A stretch of DNA of 64,000 nucleotides from Crossiella sp. SN42 (GCF_023897065.1 NZ_JAMHIV010000006.1:1-64000), one strand, 5' to 3'. Positions 52,991-62,034 are shown, counted from the stretch's first letter. Notes: a model not told the origin generated them from the letters alone. Numbers and translations: made by a program.

Positions 52991-53748
52991 CCACGCATCC
53001 CACATCGGTGACCGCGTTGACGGTCGCCGAGTTCGACCTGGTCTGGGAGCTGGCCGAGCTGGGGGAGACCCCGGTGAATCTGGAGATCGCCAGCGGCGGC
53101 GTCAGCTGGGAGGAACGCCTCCAGCGCCGCCACGAGGTCCTTGCGGCCCTGACCGAGCGCGGCCTGGCCGTCCGTGGAGGCCTTCGCCCGGACCTGCGCG
53201 ACGCGGTGACGGTGCTGGCGCGTTTCCAGTGGGCTGTCGACCTCCGGTTGTGGGGTGGCGAGCTGGTGCGGGCCGTGGGGGCGGTGGACGGACCATGGGC
53301 CGCTGTGGCAGTGCGATACGGCGACGAGGTCCAGCTGGGCGTGATGCCGGACTACGCGGTGCTGGGCACGATGGTCGACCTCGTCGGGGCGATGCCTGCG
53401 GGGCCCGGCGAGTCGGTCAGCGTTCGTGCCGACGCCTTGGACGCCAGCCGTGATGCCGCCTCCGCGCCGGAGTTCGCCGACGCCCTGACCGAGCGCGGCG
53501 AACCGGCGCCGACCGCGCGGAAGCTGGCGCACATGCTCGGCGCGGTGCTGGGCGGCGGGCAGTTCGGGGCCACCGTCCGGGACGGCCGCCTCGGCCTGCG
53601 GCGAGCGGCCCGGGTGGTCTCCTTCCACGACACGCCGCAGGGGCGCTACCTGCACGTGCGGCGGAACGGGTGGGCCACGATCACCCCAGGCGGACAAGAA
53701 CAGCTGCTGGCGCAGGTACGGGCGCTGGTGGAGGAGCAACGCGGCTGA
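52987..53748 (+). CDS. EspG-family ESX chaperone
   Basis: The 253-residue EspG-like protein has ALTVAEFDLVWELAELGETPVN-type N-terminal strands, PAGPGESVSVRADAL and SFHDTPQGRYLHVR. It aligns by eye with the EspG at 3173-3985 throughout. ATG 52987 overlaps the PPE-like stop (ATGA). A 118-bp gap separates it from the next gene, a WXG-like protein. Confidence 0.83.
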   Translation: MTTHPTSVTALTVAEFDLVWELAELGETPVNLEIASGGVSWEERLQRRHEVLAALTERGLAVRGGLRPDLRDAVTVLARFQWAVDLRLWGGELVRAVGAVDGPWAAVAVRYGDEVQLGVMPDYAVLGTMVDLVGAMPAGPGESVSVRADALDASRDAASAPEFADALTERGEPAPTARKLAHMLGAVLGGGQFGATVRDGRLGLRRAARVVSFHDTPQGRYLHVRRNGWATITPGGQEQLLAQVRALVEEQRG

Positions 53749-53866
53749 GCCCTCGCCCTCGCCCTCGTCGGCCGAGCTTCTCGGCGGCGATGGGGGGGAC
53801 GGCGCGGTAGGGCGGGAACGGCCGGGCGGGACGGTTCGGCCGTGACAGGGAGGGAGATGAGTCGGG

Positions 53867-54175
53867 ATGACCAGCACGAAGAAGTTCGGGGTGACCTCAG
53901 CCGAGGTCGCGCAGGTAGGGGCGGCGTATGCCGCTCAGGTGCAGGAAATCGCCAAGCAGGGATTGCTGGTCTCCAGCAGCCAGGTGAACCGGGAATCAGC
54001 CAGTGAGCAGTTCGCCGCCCAAGGCTCACGGTACGAAGAGCTGGTGGCTGTCCTGGTTCGGTCGGTTGAGGGATTCGCCGAGCATGCGCAAGCGATCGGG
54101 ACGGCCATGCAGCAGACCGCTCGCCAGTACTCCGGCACAGATTCAGGCGCCGCCCACACCTTCAGGGAGCGCTGA
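53867..54175 (+). CDS. WXG100-like small secreted protein
   Basis: The 102-residue protein is helical with a polar N-terminus (FGVTSAEVAQVGAAYAAQV) and ends in a helix followed by YSGTDSGAAHTFRER. Size and context match WXG100/EsxA-like partners, though no WXG is present. AGGGAGGGAGATG lies upstream. The larger 54177 gene starts 1 bp after its stop region, so the two are probably co-translated and co-secreted. Confidence 0.6.
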   Translation: MTSTKKFGVTSAEVAQVGAAYAAQVQEIAKQGLLVSSSQVNRESASEQFAAQGSRYEELVAVLVRSVEGFAEHAQAIGTAMQQTARQYSGTDSGAAHTFRER

Positions 54176-54176
54176 C

Positions 54177-55178
54177 GTGGACGACACGCTCTACAAGATC
54201 CTCCACAGTGTGGCGCAGGCGTTCGGCACACCGATGGCAGCCGATTCGATGAGCATCGCGCAGGCCACGGTGAAGAACGCCGCCAGCTACGAAGCGCAAG
54301 TTCAACAGGATGAACGCGCGGTCAACGAGGGCAAGGCGTTCCTCCAGCACAACATCAGCGGTGCGCAAACCTCGGACGAGTTGCTGGCAGCAGGCGAGCC
54401 GGGATTGCGATTCTTCGAGCTGTTCATCCCCGTCTACAACGACTGGACCTTCTCCCAGTTGGACTTCCAGACCAACATTCTCAAGCCGTATCGCAAGCTC
54501 CGCCGCATGAGCTTCTCCGCTTTCCGGGAAGACGGCCGAAACCTCCAGACAGCTGCCGACCGGCTCTCCGGGGTCCACGGGGACCTGCACAGACAGTTCC
54601 GAGGCTTGATCGAGCATTGGCATGGCGACGCCGCCAAGGCAGCAGGCGCGCACGTGGAAAAGTTCTTGCAGAAGGCCAAAAGCGTGCCGCAGGCGATCGC
54701 ACGTGTGGGCGAATGGTCGGCAGGCAACGCTGGAGTGATGGAGGGCATCATCCGGTCCGCCGCGTCCATGGCGGCCGGGTTGTACAGCCCGGTCTGCGGC
54801 GGGCACGCCCCGTTTGCCGTTAACGACATGATCAAGACCTTGCGTGGCAAATCCGACTCCCCCATGCTCAACGTAATCAGCATGGCCATGGACGTCGGTG
54901 GGGGTGCGGCCAAGAGTGCCAGCGGCATGGGCGGACCGGCTGGACAGGCTGCGGGAGTCGGGATCGACCTGAGCTTGGGCTTGTTGACCTACTTGAAAAA
55001 GTGCTTGAACGAGGAGTTCAAGCCCGCGTTCGAGGGCAAGTACAAGAAGTTCCAGGACGAGATCATCGCCGGTACCACCAAGAACCTGGAGACGGTCTGG
55101 AGCGAATTCGACGCGTTGGCCGGCAAGGTCTCGACAGATCCATTCGGTGACCTGACCTTGATCGTGCCACGGCCCTGA
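54177..55178 (+). CDS. Large helical WXG-type protein, possible ESX substrate
   Basis: From GTG 54177 the product is 333 residues. The N-terminal part is helical; the middle has a WXG-like helix-turn-helix (LSGVHGDLHRQFRGLIEHWHGDAAKAAGAHV, abbreviated here to its HWHGDAA turn at residue ~145). A hydrophobic region follows (residues ~185-270, with GGPAGQAAGVGIDLSLGLL), then a charged helix. The plan resembles polymorphic-toxin-like ESX cargo, but no toxin domain is visible. No immunity gene stands out. Confidence 0.58.
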   Translation: MDDTLYKILHSVAQAFGTPMAADSMSIAQATVKNAASYEAQVQQDERAVNEGKAFLQHNISGAQTSDELLAAGEPGLRFFELFIPVYNDWTFSQLDFQTNILKPYRKLRRMSFSAFREDGRNLQTAADRLSGVHGDLHRQFRGLIEHWHGDAAKAAGAHVEKFLQKAKSVPQAIARVGEWSAGNAGVMEGIIRSAASMAAGLYSPVCGGHAPFAVNDMIKTLRGKSDSPMLNVISMAMDVGGGAAKSASGMGGPAGQAAGVGIDLSLGLLTYLKKCLNEEFKPAFEGKYKKFQDEIIAGTTKNLETVWSEFDALAGKVSTDPFGDLTLIVPRP

Positions 55179-55208
55179 ACAGGCTGACAGCAAAGGAGAA
55201 ACGTCACA

Positions 55209-55565
55209 ATGATTGATGATCTTGAGGCGTCCCTTGCGCGATCGCGAGCGGTGCTGGCCGAAGCCGAAGCGCGGGCGGAACGGGTGATCGCCGAGTCTCA
55301 GGCCGAAGACGCCCGTTACCGGGACAAGGCACGAGCCAGCGCGACTGAGATGCTGGCCCAGGTGGAGGCCGCCCAGCGGAAGCCGGCCCCAACTCCCACC
55401 TCCCCCGAGCCGGAGGAGATGCGGCTGTATGACACCTCTGACGACACGCTCGCTCCGGTGCGGCCCACGGTACCTCTTGAGCCCAGACCACGCTCCGTCC
55501 CGCCGCGCCGAGGCCGCGCCGATGAGGACGAGGACTTCTCCGAGATCGACTGGATGAACGGCTGA
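55209..55565 (+). CDS. Coiled-coil protein of the ESX satellite
   Basis: The 118-residue protein starts with a long Ala/Glu/Arg coiled coil (residues ~3-58), then a Pro-rich linker, and ends in an acidic tail EDEDFSEIDWMNG. AAAGGAG precedes ATG 55209. The tail is informative: a near copy (DDRDFSDIDWML) is encoded out of context at ~56378-56410, showing that this gene's end was duplicated with the lipoprotein gene that follows. Confidence 0.65.
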   Translation: MIDDLEASLARSRAVLAEAEARAERVIAESQAEDARYRDKARASATEMLAQVEAAQRKPAPTPTSPEPEEMRLYDTSDDTLAPVRPTVPLEPRPRSVPPRRGRADEDEDFSEIDWMNG

Positions 55566-55581
55566 GCGATGCCTTGGCGGA

Positions 55582-56244
55582 ATGGGGAAACCGTTGACCA
55601 GTAAGGGAAACGGATCAGTCAGTGCCCGGCAGAAGACCGAAGTGTGGTGTTGGGCGCGGGTCGCGGCGCTGCTGGGCGGTGTCGTTTTGTTGAGCGGGTG
55701 CAGCTTCCGGGTGGAGTACACGGTTCCGACCGAGGCATCGTCGACAAGTTCGACGCGCTCAGCTGTCCCTTCGAGTGCGCCGAAGGTGACCACGCCGAAG
55801 CAACTGAAAGCGTTGCTGGACAAGCCCTGCGAGTTGTTGACCAGTACACAGCGCACGGAACTGGGCATCGGCAAGCAGGGCGGTCCGATCACCAACGACG
55901 CGGCCGCGACGGCCGCTTGCACGTGGGTTGGGCTGGATCCTCGGCCGGAGATGGCGGTGAGCATGACTGCCGGGCTGGAGACCAGGCAGGCCGGGCTGGA
56001 CGGGATCTACCGGCGGAGCAAGGAATTCACGACCTTCGAGCCGATCGACATAGGGGGCCATCCAGCGGTGCGGGTGCAGAACGACGCCAAGCGTTGCCTC
56101 CTGCGCGTCGGTGTCGCCGACGACCAGAACCTTGAGCTCTCCTTCAGCGTCATCACAGGAACGGATCCGAAGTACGACCCGCCGTGCAAGCACGCGGAGA
56201 AGATCGCCATCGCGATGCTGGTCAACATCCCCACCATCGGGTGA
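55582..56244 (+). CDS. DUF3558-type lipoprotein
   Basis: The 220-residue protein has a lipobox LLSGC with Cys40 after a long basic n-region; a later TTG could shorten the N-terminus. The mature domain shows KPCELLTSTQRTELGI, ACTWVGL, a YRRSKEF segment and a final CKHAEKIAIAMLVNIPTIG. It is closely similar to the protein at 56415 (shared RRKSEFT/YRRSKEFT, AEKIA.AML.NIPTI), so the pair are recent duplicates. Confidence 0.8.
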   Translation: MGKPLTSKGNGSVSARQKTEVWCWARVAALLGGVVLLSGCSFRVEYTVPTEASSTSSTRSAVPSSAPKVTTPKQLKALLDKPCELLTSTQRTELGIGKQGGPITNDAAATAACTWVGLDPRPEMAVSMTAGLETRQAGLDGIYRRSKEFTTFEPIDIGGHPAVRVQNDAKRCLLRVGVADDQNLELSFSVITGTDPKYDPPCKHAEKIAIAMLVNIPTIG

Positions 56245-56367
56245 GGACCAGACCGCGGCAGTGACGTCGCCCGGTTGAGAGACGCTTCGGCTATTCCGGC
56301 CGCTGTGGGGCCATGCTCTCTACGCTGTGATGACGTGGGTTCGCCTTGCCCCCTTGGCGGATCCACG
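56215..56367 (+). repeat. Direct duplication, copy A
   Basis: This 153-bp stretch, from the last codons of the first lipoprotein gene through the next intergenic DNA, is repeated with modest divergence at 57304-57456. Shared landmarks are GCGGCAGTGACGTCGCCCGG, GGGGCCATGCTCTCTACGCT and TGATGACGTGGGTTCGCC. The copies bracket the second lipoprotein gene, the expected product of a tandem module duplication. Confidence 0.85.
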
Positions 56368-56414
56368 TGCGGCCGAGGACGATAGGGATTTCTCCGACAT
56401 CGATTGGATGCTGG

Positions 56415-57083
56415 ATGAACGGCCTCGTTGCCGGGATGCCCCCTGGCCGTGCCCAGCGTGGCCACCACCGGCGCGGCCTTGGCCGGGCGTTGCTGCGCGC
56501 AGGTGTTGCGGCCGGGATGGCCGCCGTCCTGTCCGGTTGTGGCATGACGGTGTGGTATTCGGTTCCGACAACCACCTCGGGAACCAGCGCCAGCTCCACA
56601 CCGCCGACGGTGCCCGCCGCACCACCGCGGGTGGATCAACCCAAGCAGCTGCGGGGCCTGTCGCCGTGCGGGTTGCTGACCGAGGCCCAGCGAGGGGAGT
56701 TCGGCATCTCCGTGCCCGGCACAGGGTCGCGCGTCCCGGCGAACGACACCAGCTGGTGCCACTGGTCCAACTTCGCCAAAGATCAAGAAGTAATGGCTAA
56801 CCTGGAGGTGAAGACGTGGGAGCGGGGCGGCGGCCTGCCGGAGCTCTACCGGCGAAAGTCGGAGTTCACCTCCTTCGTTCCGGCCACTGTGGATTCCTAC
56901 CCTGCGGTGCGCACCGAGGACGACAAGACCACGTGCCGACTCCATGTCGGCGTCGGTGACGACCAGGGCTTCGAGGTCAAGCTGCTGGGATTCAAGGACC
57001 TCAAGCCGTTGTATCCCCAGGTGTGTGATCAGGCAGAGAAGATCGCGGCGGCCATGCTGCGTAACATCCCGACCATCCGGTGA
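56415..57083 (+). CDS. DUF3558-type lipoprotein (duplicate)
   Basis: From ATG 56415 the product is 222 residues with a basic n-region and lipobox VLSGC (Cys42). The mature domain has LSPCGLLTEAQRGEFGI, SWCHWSNF, LYRRKSEFTSF, TTCRLHVGVGDDQGFEV and CDQAEKIAAAMLRNIPTI, matching the upstream lipoprotein element by element. The DNA just before its start still encodes the tail of a duplicated coiled-coil gene, so its first codons are a new junction. Confidence 0.78.
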   Translation: MNGLVAGMPPGRAQRGHHRRGLGRALLRAGVAAGMAAVLSGCGMTVWYSVPTTTSGTSASSTPPTVPAAPPRVDQPKQLRGLSPCGLLTEAQRGEFGISVPGTGSRVPANDTSWCHWSNFAKDQEVMANLEVKTWERGGGLPELYRRKSEFTSFVPATVDSYPAVRTEDDKTTCRLHVGVGDDQGFEVKLLGFKDLKPLYPQVCDQAEKIAAAMLRNIPTIR

Positions 57084-57236
57084 GATCTGCACACGGTGGC
57101 CTCGCCGAGACCACCGACCTCTCGCAGACCGAACCTAACGATGACGAGAAAACTCTTGGTAGGTAAGGAAAGCCGGTCTGCTCGTGGTCGCAGGCAGGCC
57201 CGAGCGCGGTGGAGGGACCGGGAGAACGGAGTGCGC

Positions 57237-57333
57237 CGTGCTGCTTGCCGAGCACGACGCACCTCGTGACCCCGCAGTCGACACGGAGAAGTTCGCCACC
57301 ACAATGCTGGGCAACATCCTCACCATCGGGTGG
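57237..57333 (+). pseudogene. 3' remnant of a third DUF3558 lipoprotein gene copy
   Basis: The stretch encodes DTEKFATTMLGNILTIG, the C-terminus of the DUF3558 lipoproteins, but the stop has become TGG and no lipoprotein precedes it. It lies where copy B of the duplicated segment begins. It is dead. Confidence 0.7.
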
Positions 57334-57456
57334 GTCCAGATCGCGGCAGTGACGTCGCCCGGTTGGGCGATGCGCCAGCCATTCCGCCCGCTGCGGGGCC
57401 ATGCTCTCTACGCTGTGATGACGTGGGTTCGCCGTCTCCCCCCTGGCGGATCCACG
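57304..57456 (+). repeat. Direct duplication, copy B
   Basis: The second copy of the 153-bp segment at 56215-56367; after it the sequence departs toward the unrelated flavoprotein gene. It marks the right edge of the duplicated ESX module. Confidence 0.85.
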
Positions 57457-57525
57457 CTAGGGCGCTGGTCCACCCCTCCCCCCTGGCGGGCCAGCGCCCG
57501 CCCGGGGTGTGCGTTGACGTTCGTG

Positions 57526-58824
57526 TCAGGCGCGGATGAAGGGGTGGGCGTAGAGCGTGGCGTTCGCGGCCGTGGCGTCGTTGAACCATCGTTCGTTCGA
57601 CGCGGTCATCGAGGTGATCACCTCGGGGGAGTCGGCGAAGGCGTGGCGGAGTGCGGCGGCAAGGTAGATCAGTTCCCCAGCGGGCAGCGCCATCTGCGGC
57701 GTGGTGAGCTTGGAGGTCAGCAGCGGGTAGGCCAGCAGGAGCCCGAACTCCCCATACAGCTCCTGGTGAAGGTCGGCGGTGGCGGAGGCGAGGAAGGACT
57801 TCGCGGCGCCATCGGGCAGGAGCACGTTGCACCAGGGGTGGGTGGACTGGCCGATTCCCATCTCGCCGATGATCAGGTCGCCCTCCGCCAGGCGGTTGAC
57901 GAAGTCCCGGTATGGCAGCTGGACCGCCTCGCCGCGGTCGATGCCCTCCAGCGCGGTGGCGGCGTCGGCGGCGTCGGTGAACGCGGCCGTTTCGACTTCG
58001 AAGCTCGGCTGCCCGTTCTCCCTGAGCTTGATGTGGCCTTCGATGTGGTCGACATGGCCGCCACGGACCAGTTGCCGCTGGACGCGGAGGAAGTCGTTGA
58101 GGGACGGGCACTTCAGCTTGCGGTAGCGCACGATGTCGGGTGCCGGCACGAGGCGCAGGGTCGCGCAGGTGATGATGCCGCCGCGACCGTAGTTCGCTCG
58201 GACGGAGTCGAACAGCTCCCGACGCTCCTCGGCCGTGCAGTTCAGCACCGAGCCGTCAGCGACCACGACCTGCAGCGCCAGGACGTTGTCGGTCTGGGCG
58301 CCGTACCTGTGGCTGGTGCCGCCGAGGCCGCCGACTGACAGCGTGCCGCCCACCGAGAGCCCGATGAAGTCGGTGAGCACCGGCGGCGTGAGGCCGAGTG
58401 GCAGGGTGGCCTGCAGCACCTGGCTCCACCGCGCCCCCGCCCCGACCACGACGTGATCGGCGGTGACCTCGTGAACGTGGTCGATCCCGCTCATGTCCAC
58501 GACGATGCCGCCCGGCGCCTGCGCCTGCCCGGCCAGGGAGTGCCCCTGCCCGCGGGGAACGACCGGGAGGGAGAAGTCCGCGGCGAAGCGCAAGATCGCG
58601 CTGATGTCGCCGACGTCCCCGGGACGCAGAACGGCGAGCGGCTGATGGTGCACCAGCTCGCCGTAGTCGCGCGCGGCCCAGCTGAGGCTGGCCTCGTCGA
58701 TGTCGAGCCGTCCGACGAGCTCTGGCACCGCAACAGCGCCGGGCGTCGATGTGCCGGTCCAAACGCGGCAGGACGGATCGAATGCGAGGGCGGTGGGCGG
58801 GGCCGGATCGGGTCGCTGCGTCAC
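57526..58824 (-). CDS. FAD-linked oxidoreductase, cytokinin-dehydrogenase-like
   Basis: The 432-residue protein has a PCMH-type FAD domain: VVPRGQGHSLAGQAQ with His95 at the covalent-FAD position, and GLSVGGTLSVGGLGGTSHRYG. The C-terminal domain has STHPWCNVLLPD, the segment typical of cytokinin dehydrogenases. It should oxidise an amine or alcohol with O2 or another acceptor; cytokinin as substrate is a possibility only. GTG 58824 overlaps the stop of the upstream XRE-NB-ARC gene, so the regulator and enzyme form an operon. Confidence 0.88.
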   Translation of the reverse strand: MTQRPDPAPPTALAFDPSCRVWTGTSTPGAVAVPELVGRLDIDEASLSWAARDYGELVHHQPLAVLRPGDVGDISAILRFAADFSLPVVPRGQGHSLAGQAQAPGGIVVDMSGIDHVHEVTADHVVVGAGARWSQVLQATLPLGLTPPVLTDFIGLSVGGTLSVGGLGGTSHRYGAQTDNVLALQVVVADGSVLNCTAEERRELFDSVRANYGRGGIITCATLRLVPAPDIVRYRKLKCPSLNDFLRVQRQLVRGGHVDHIEGHIKLRENGQPSFEVETAAFTDAADAATALEGIDRGEAVQLPYRDFVNRLAEGDLIIGEMGIGQSTHPWCNVLLPDGAAKSFLASATADLHQELYGEFGLLLAYPLLTSKLTTPQMALPAGELIYLAAALRHAFADSPEVITSMTASNERWFNDATAANATLYAHPFIRA

Positions 58825-61130
58825 GTGGCCTCTCTCGGCGTCGGCTGAAGTGGGACGGCTTGGGTCTCGCGCAAGGTGTCCAACAGCCGGTGGCGGAGCT
58901 GGGCCGCGCTGGGTTCGGTCACGTCGCTCAGCAGCTCCGCCGCGGCGCTCAAGCACTCGTGGGCCTTCTCCGGGTCGCCTAGGTCGAGGTGTAGCTGGCC
59001 GAGTCGGCGCAGGGTGTCGGCTTGGCCCCAGAGATCGCCGGAATCGGTGAACGCGGCGTGAGCACGGGACAGGGCGTCGATTGCTTGACCGGTGTTCGCG
59101 CGGTCGCGCTCAAGCTCGATGGCGGCCATCTTGGTGAGGGCGCATCCCGCAGACTGGCGTTCGCCGATCAGCTCGAAGGCCTCCAGCGCCTTCTTCACGT
59201 GGCCCAGCGCCTCCTCCACCTGACCGCGGTCCCGGCAGGCGTCGGCGCGGTAGGAGGTCGTGATCGCATAACCCCACTGATCGTCAACGCTGGCGAACAT
59301 CCGCCGGGCATCCGCGAGGCACCTGCTGGCCTCTCCGTGGTCCCCGAGCACGTCGTAGGTCCGGCCGACCCCGAGCAGGCTCCACGCCTGCCCGCCCAGG
59401 TCACCGAGAGACCGCCGAATCTGCAGTGCTTGCTGGTAGCTGGCCAACGCCTCCTGCGGCTGCTGCAGATCGAGGCACGCGTTGCCGAGGGCGTTAACCA
59501 GGGCGGCGTGGGCGTGGTCGTGCCGTGCCGACTCCGCCAGGTGTGCCGCTTCCTGCACTGCGGGCTTCCACAGCTGCCAGGCGTGTCGGTGGAACAGGAA
59601 GTCGTTGAGGACCACGGGCAGGAAGACCGCCTCGTCGAGCGCTCGTCTTGTGCCCGCGACGGTGACCGCGGCGAGGGTGCGCAGCTCGGCCTCGCACCAT
59701 TGCATGGCCTCGTGCTTGGTGGTGAAGGTCAGTGGATGGCTGGCAGGAGCTGGGTCGGGCAGTGGCGGCAACGTGCGGTGCGGCCACAGCAGTTGGGCGG
59801 CGGCGTGCGCGCTGTGCAGGTAAAAGGCGACGATGCGCCGCATGGCCGCATGGCGTTCGGCTTCCGGTTCGTGCGCGCTTGCGCGGTCACTGGCGTAGGC
59901 ACGGACAAGATCGTGGATCCCGTACCGATCCGCCGCGGTCGGCTCAAGGAGATGGATCGCGGCCAGCGCCTCCAGTTGCCGCCGTGCCGCGTTCTGGCTG
60001 ATGCCCACCAGCGCGGCGGCGGCCGGGACGGTGATGTCGTCGCCGGGGTGCACGCCGATCAGGCGGAACGCCCGCGCGGTGTCGGTCGGCAGGGCCTTGT
60101 AGGACCAGGACAGCACGACCCGGGCGGCCGAGGAGTCATCGTCGGTGGCCAGCAGGTCGAGTCGGCTCTGCGCTGAGGAAAGCTGCTCGGCCAGGTCAGC
60201 CAGCGTCGTGCTCGACTGGAGGGCAGCGCGCTCGGCGGCGATGCGCAGCGTGAGCGGCAGCAGCCCGCATCGGTGTGCCAGCATGCTCGCGGCGTCGGGC
60301 TCCTCGTCGACGCGGGCGCCGATCATGCGCCGAAGCAGGACCAAGGCATCGCTCAAGGACATCGGCGTCAGAGTCACGCGGACGGCACCATCGCGCACCG
60401 TGAGCCCGGACAGGCGGCTGCGGCTGGTGACCACCACCAGACAAGTCGGCGCGCCGGGAAGCAGCGGCCGGACCTGTTCAGCAGCAGCGGCATTGTCCAG
60501 AACGATCAGCGTGCGCGTGCCCTCCAGCTGGGTCCGGAACAGTGCGGTCCGCTCGTCCAGGTTGGCGGGTAGGTGCGCGGGGCCGATGCCGATGGAGTTG
60601 AGCATCCGGCCCAGTACCACCACCGGCTCCGCGGGCTGGTCGACGGCGTAGCCGCGCAGGTCGGCGTACAGGGTCCCGTCGGGGAAGTCCCTCGCGATGT
60701 CGTGGGCCCACCGGACGGCGAGCGCGGTCTTGCCAGCACCGGCCGGACCGTCGATGGTGATCAGGGTGGTGCCATCAGCTCGGGCCTGGTGCAGCAGACC
60801 GAGCTGGTGGGTTCGTCCGACGAAGTGGTGGACCGCAGGCAGCTGCGCAGGCCGCGCGCGGTGCTGGCCTCGCACGCGGCGAGGTGCCTGAGATGCCAGC
60901 TCCACTAGTTCGCCGTTGGCGCCCAACGCCTTGTCGATGGGAACCGCGATCTCCTTGCTGGGATGGCGGCTTCCGCTTTCGAGGTTGCCCAGATGACTCT
61001 TGCTGACATGGGTCAGCTCGTGCAGTTGGGCCAGCGTCAATCCTTGCTCGACACGCAGCTCGCGCATCCGTCCCCCGAAGCGCGCCGGCTGTGCAGCCTG
61101 CGATGCCTCCGTCTTCTGTCTTCCGTGCAT
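58821..61130 (-). CDS. XRE-NB-ARC-TPR (STAND) regulator
   Basis: The 769-residue protein has an XRE HTH (residues ~20-75: RMRELRVEQGLTLAQLHELT), an NB-ARC ATPase with Walker A GPAGAGKTAL and Walker B RTLIVLDNAA, a winged-helix part (YGIHDLVRAYA), and TPR repeats to the C-terminus (ALASYQQALQIRRSLGD, AWSLLGVGRTYDVLGDHGEA). It resembles AfsR-type proteins without the SARP domain. ATG 61130 follows GGGAGGA. It is translationally coupled to the flavoprotein gene and is its likely regulator; the signal is unknown. Confidence 0.93.
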   Translation of the reverse strand: MHGRQKTEASQAAQPARFGGRMRELRVEQGLTLAQLHELTHVSKSHLGNLESGSRHPSKEIAVPIDKALGANGELVELASQAPRRVRGQHRARPAQLPAVHHFVGRTHQLGLLHQARADGTTLITIDGPAGAGKTALAVRWAHDIARDFPDGTLYADLRGYAVDQPAEPVVVLGRMLNSIGIGPAHLPANLDERTALFRTQLEGTRTLIVLDNAAAAEQVRPLLPGAPTCLVVVTSRSRLSGLTVRDGAVRVTLTPMSLSDALVLLRRMIGARVDEEPDAASMLAHRCGLLPLTLRIAAERAALQSSTTLADLAEQLSSAQSRLDLLATDDDSSAARVVLSWSYKALPTDTARAFRLIGVHPGDDITVPAAAALVGISQNAARRQLEALAAIHLLEPTAADRYGIHDLVRAYASDRASAHEPEAERHAAMRRIVAFYLHSAHAAAQLLWPHRTLPPLPDPAPASHPLTFTTKHEAMQWCEAELRTLAAVTVAGTRRALDEAVFLPVVLNDFLFHRHAWQLWKPAVQEAAHLAESARHDHAHAALVNALGNACLDLQQPQEALASYQQALQIRRSLGDLGGQAWSLLGVGRTYDVLGDHGEASRCLADARRMFASVDDQWGYAITTSYRADACRDRGQVEEALGHVKKALEAFELIGERQSAGCALTKMAAIELERDRANTGQAIDALSRAHAAFTDSGDLWGQADTLRRLGQLHLDLGDPEKAHECLSAAAELLSDVTEPSAAQLRHRLLDTLRETQAVPLQPTPREAT

Positions 61131-61233
61131 CTGAAGACCGTCCTCCCCTGGCCATCCCTCCCCCAACCTGCCGACACTGGTGGTGACTAGGCAACTACCA
61201 GCGGCAAGAATTTTGGTGCTAGGAGTCGAGGAT

Positions 61234-62034
61234 ATGTCCGCCACCACCCGATCTGTCCCGATTTCGGGCGCGCAGGTCGCGCAATCTCACCCAGTCGACG
61301 GACGCGACGAGCGGGCGCTTCACATGTCGTCCCCTGGCGGTGGAGAGCTGGCGGAGGTCGAACCCGGTCGGCCGCCCCTGGGTGCGCGGACTTCTGCTGA
61401 AGCGCCGGGCGCTTGGACCACGGATCCGCCCGGCGGCTGCTGTTCGGTTTGCGGGTATACCCCCGGGGCCTGGCGGCCGGACTACGTCACGTTGCTCCCG
61501 GATCGGTGGCAATGGGCGGCGGAGGCTCCAGGCGTCCTCCGCGATGCGTCCGCGCGCCGGGGCGCGGTCCTACTGCTGCTTGACCTCGACAACTTCAAGG
61601 CGGTCAACGACACCTTCGGCCACCGTGCTGGCGACGCGGTGCTCCGCGCGGTCGCGAGCACGCTGAGAACCGTTGTGGGACAAGAAGATGCGCTCGCTCG
61701 GTATGGAGGGGACGAGTTCGTGGCCCTGTGCTCCGTGGCTGATCCGCACGAGGCGATCGCGGTGACCCACGAGTTGGCGGGGGCAGTACGGGAACTGGTC
61801 GTGCTCACACCTGGCCTGCCGGGCCAGCCCACGGCGCGGATCTCGAATGTGACTGCGGCAATCGGCGCCGCTTTTCTGCCGGCGGGATATGGGGATGTCC
61901 GCGGGATTGACGAAGCGATGGGCCACGCCGACGCTGCGCTCCTTGAGGCGAAGGGAATGGATGAGGATCGGACTTGTCTCGTCTTTCTCGGGGCGCAGTT
62001 ACGTCAGTGGCGAGAGGAACCTGGGCCTTTGTAG
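61234..62034 (+). CDS. GGDEF-domain diguanylate cyclase
   Basis: The 266-residue protein has a disordered N-terminus (~1-75) containing CCSVCGYTPG, then a GGDEF domain: LDLDNFKAVNDTFGHRAGD and the intact active site RYGGDEF. The allosteric RxxD I-site is absent (GQED at that place), so product inhibition through that site is not expected. It would make cyclic di-GMP. No sensor domain is visible. ATG 61234 has TAGGAG upstream; GTG 61180 would overlap the divergent promoter. Confidence 0.87.
   Translation: MSATTRSVPISGAQVAQSHPVDGRDERALHMSSPGGGELAEVEPGRPPLGARTSAEAPGAWTTDPPGGCCSVCGYTPGAWRPDYVTLLPDRWQWAAEAPGVLRDASARRGAVLLLLDLDNFKAVNDTFGHRAGDAVLRAVASTLRTVVGQEDALARYGGDEFVALCSVADPHEAIAVTHELAGAVRELVVLTPGLPGQPTARISNVTAAIGAAFLPAGYGDVRGIDEAMGHADAALLEAKGMDEDRTCLVFLGAQLRQWREEPGPL

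Noticed and set aside
54162-55964. 600-codon minus-strand ORF over the ESX satellite
   Set aside because: Shadow of the WXG-type, coiled-coil and lipoprotein genes, which have RBSs and proper starts.
58992-60176. Plus-strand ORF inside the XRE-NB-ARC-TPR gene
   Set aside because: Val/Gly/Arg-rich mirror of TPR codons; no start signal.
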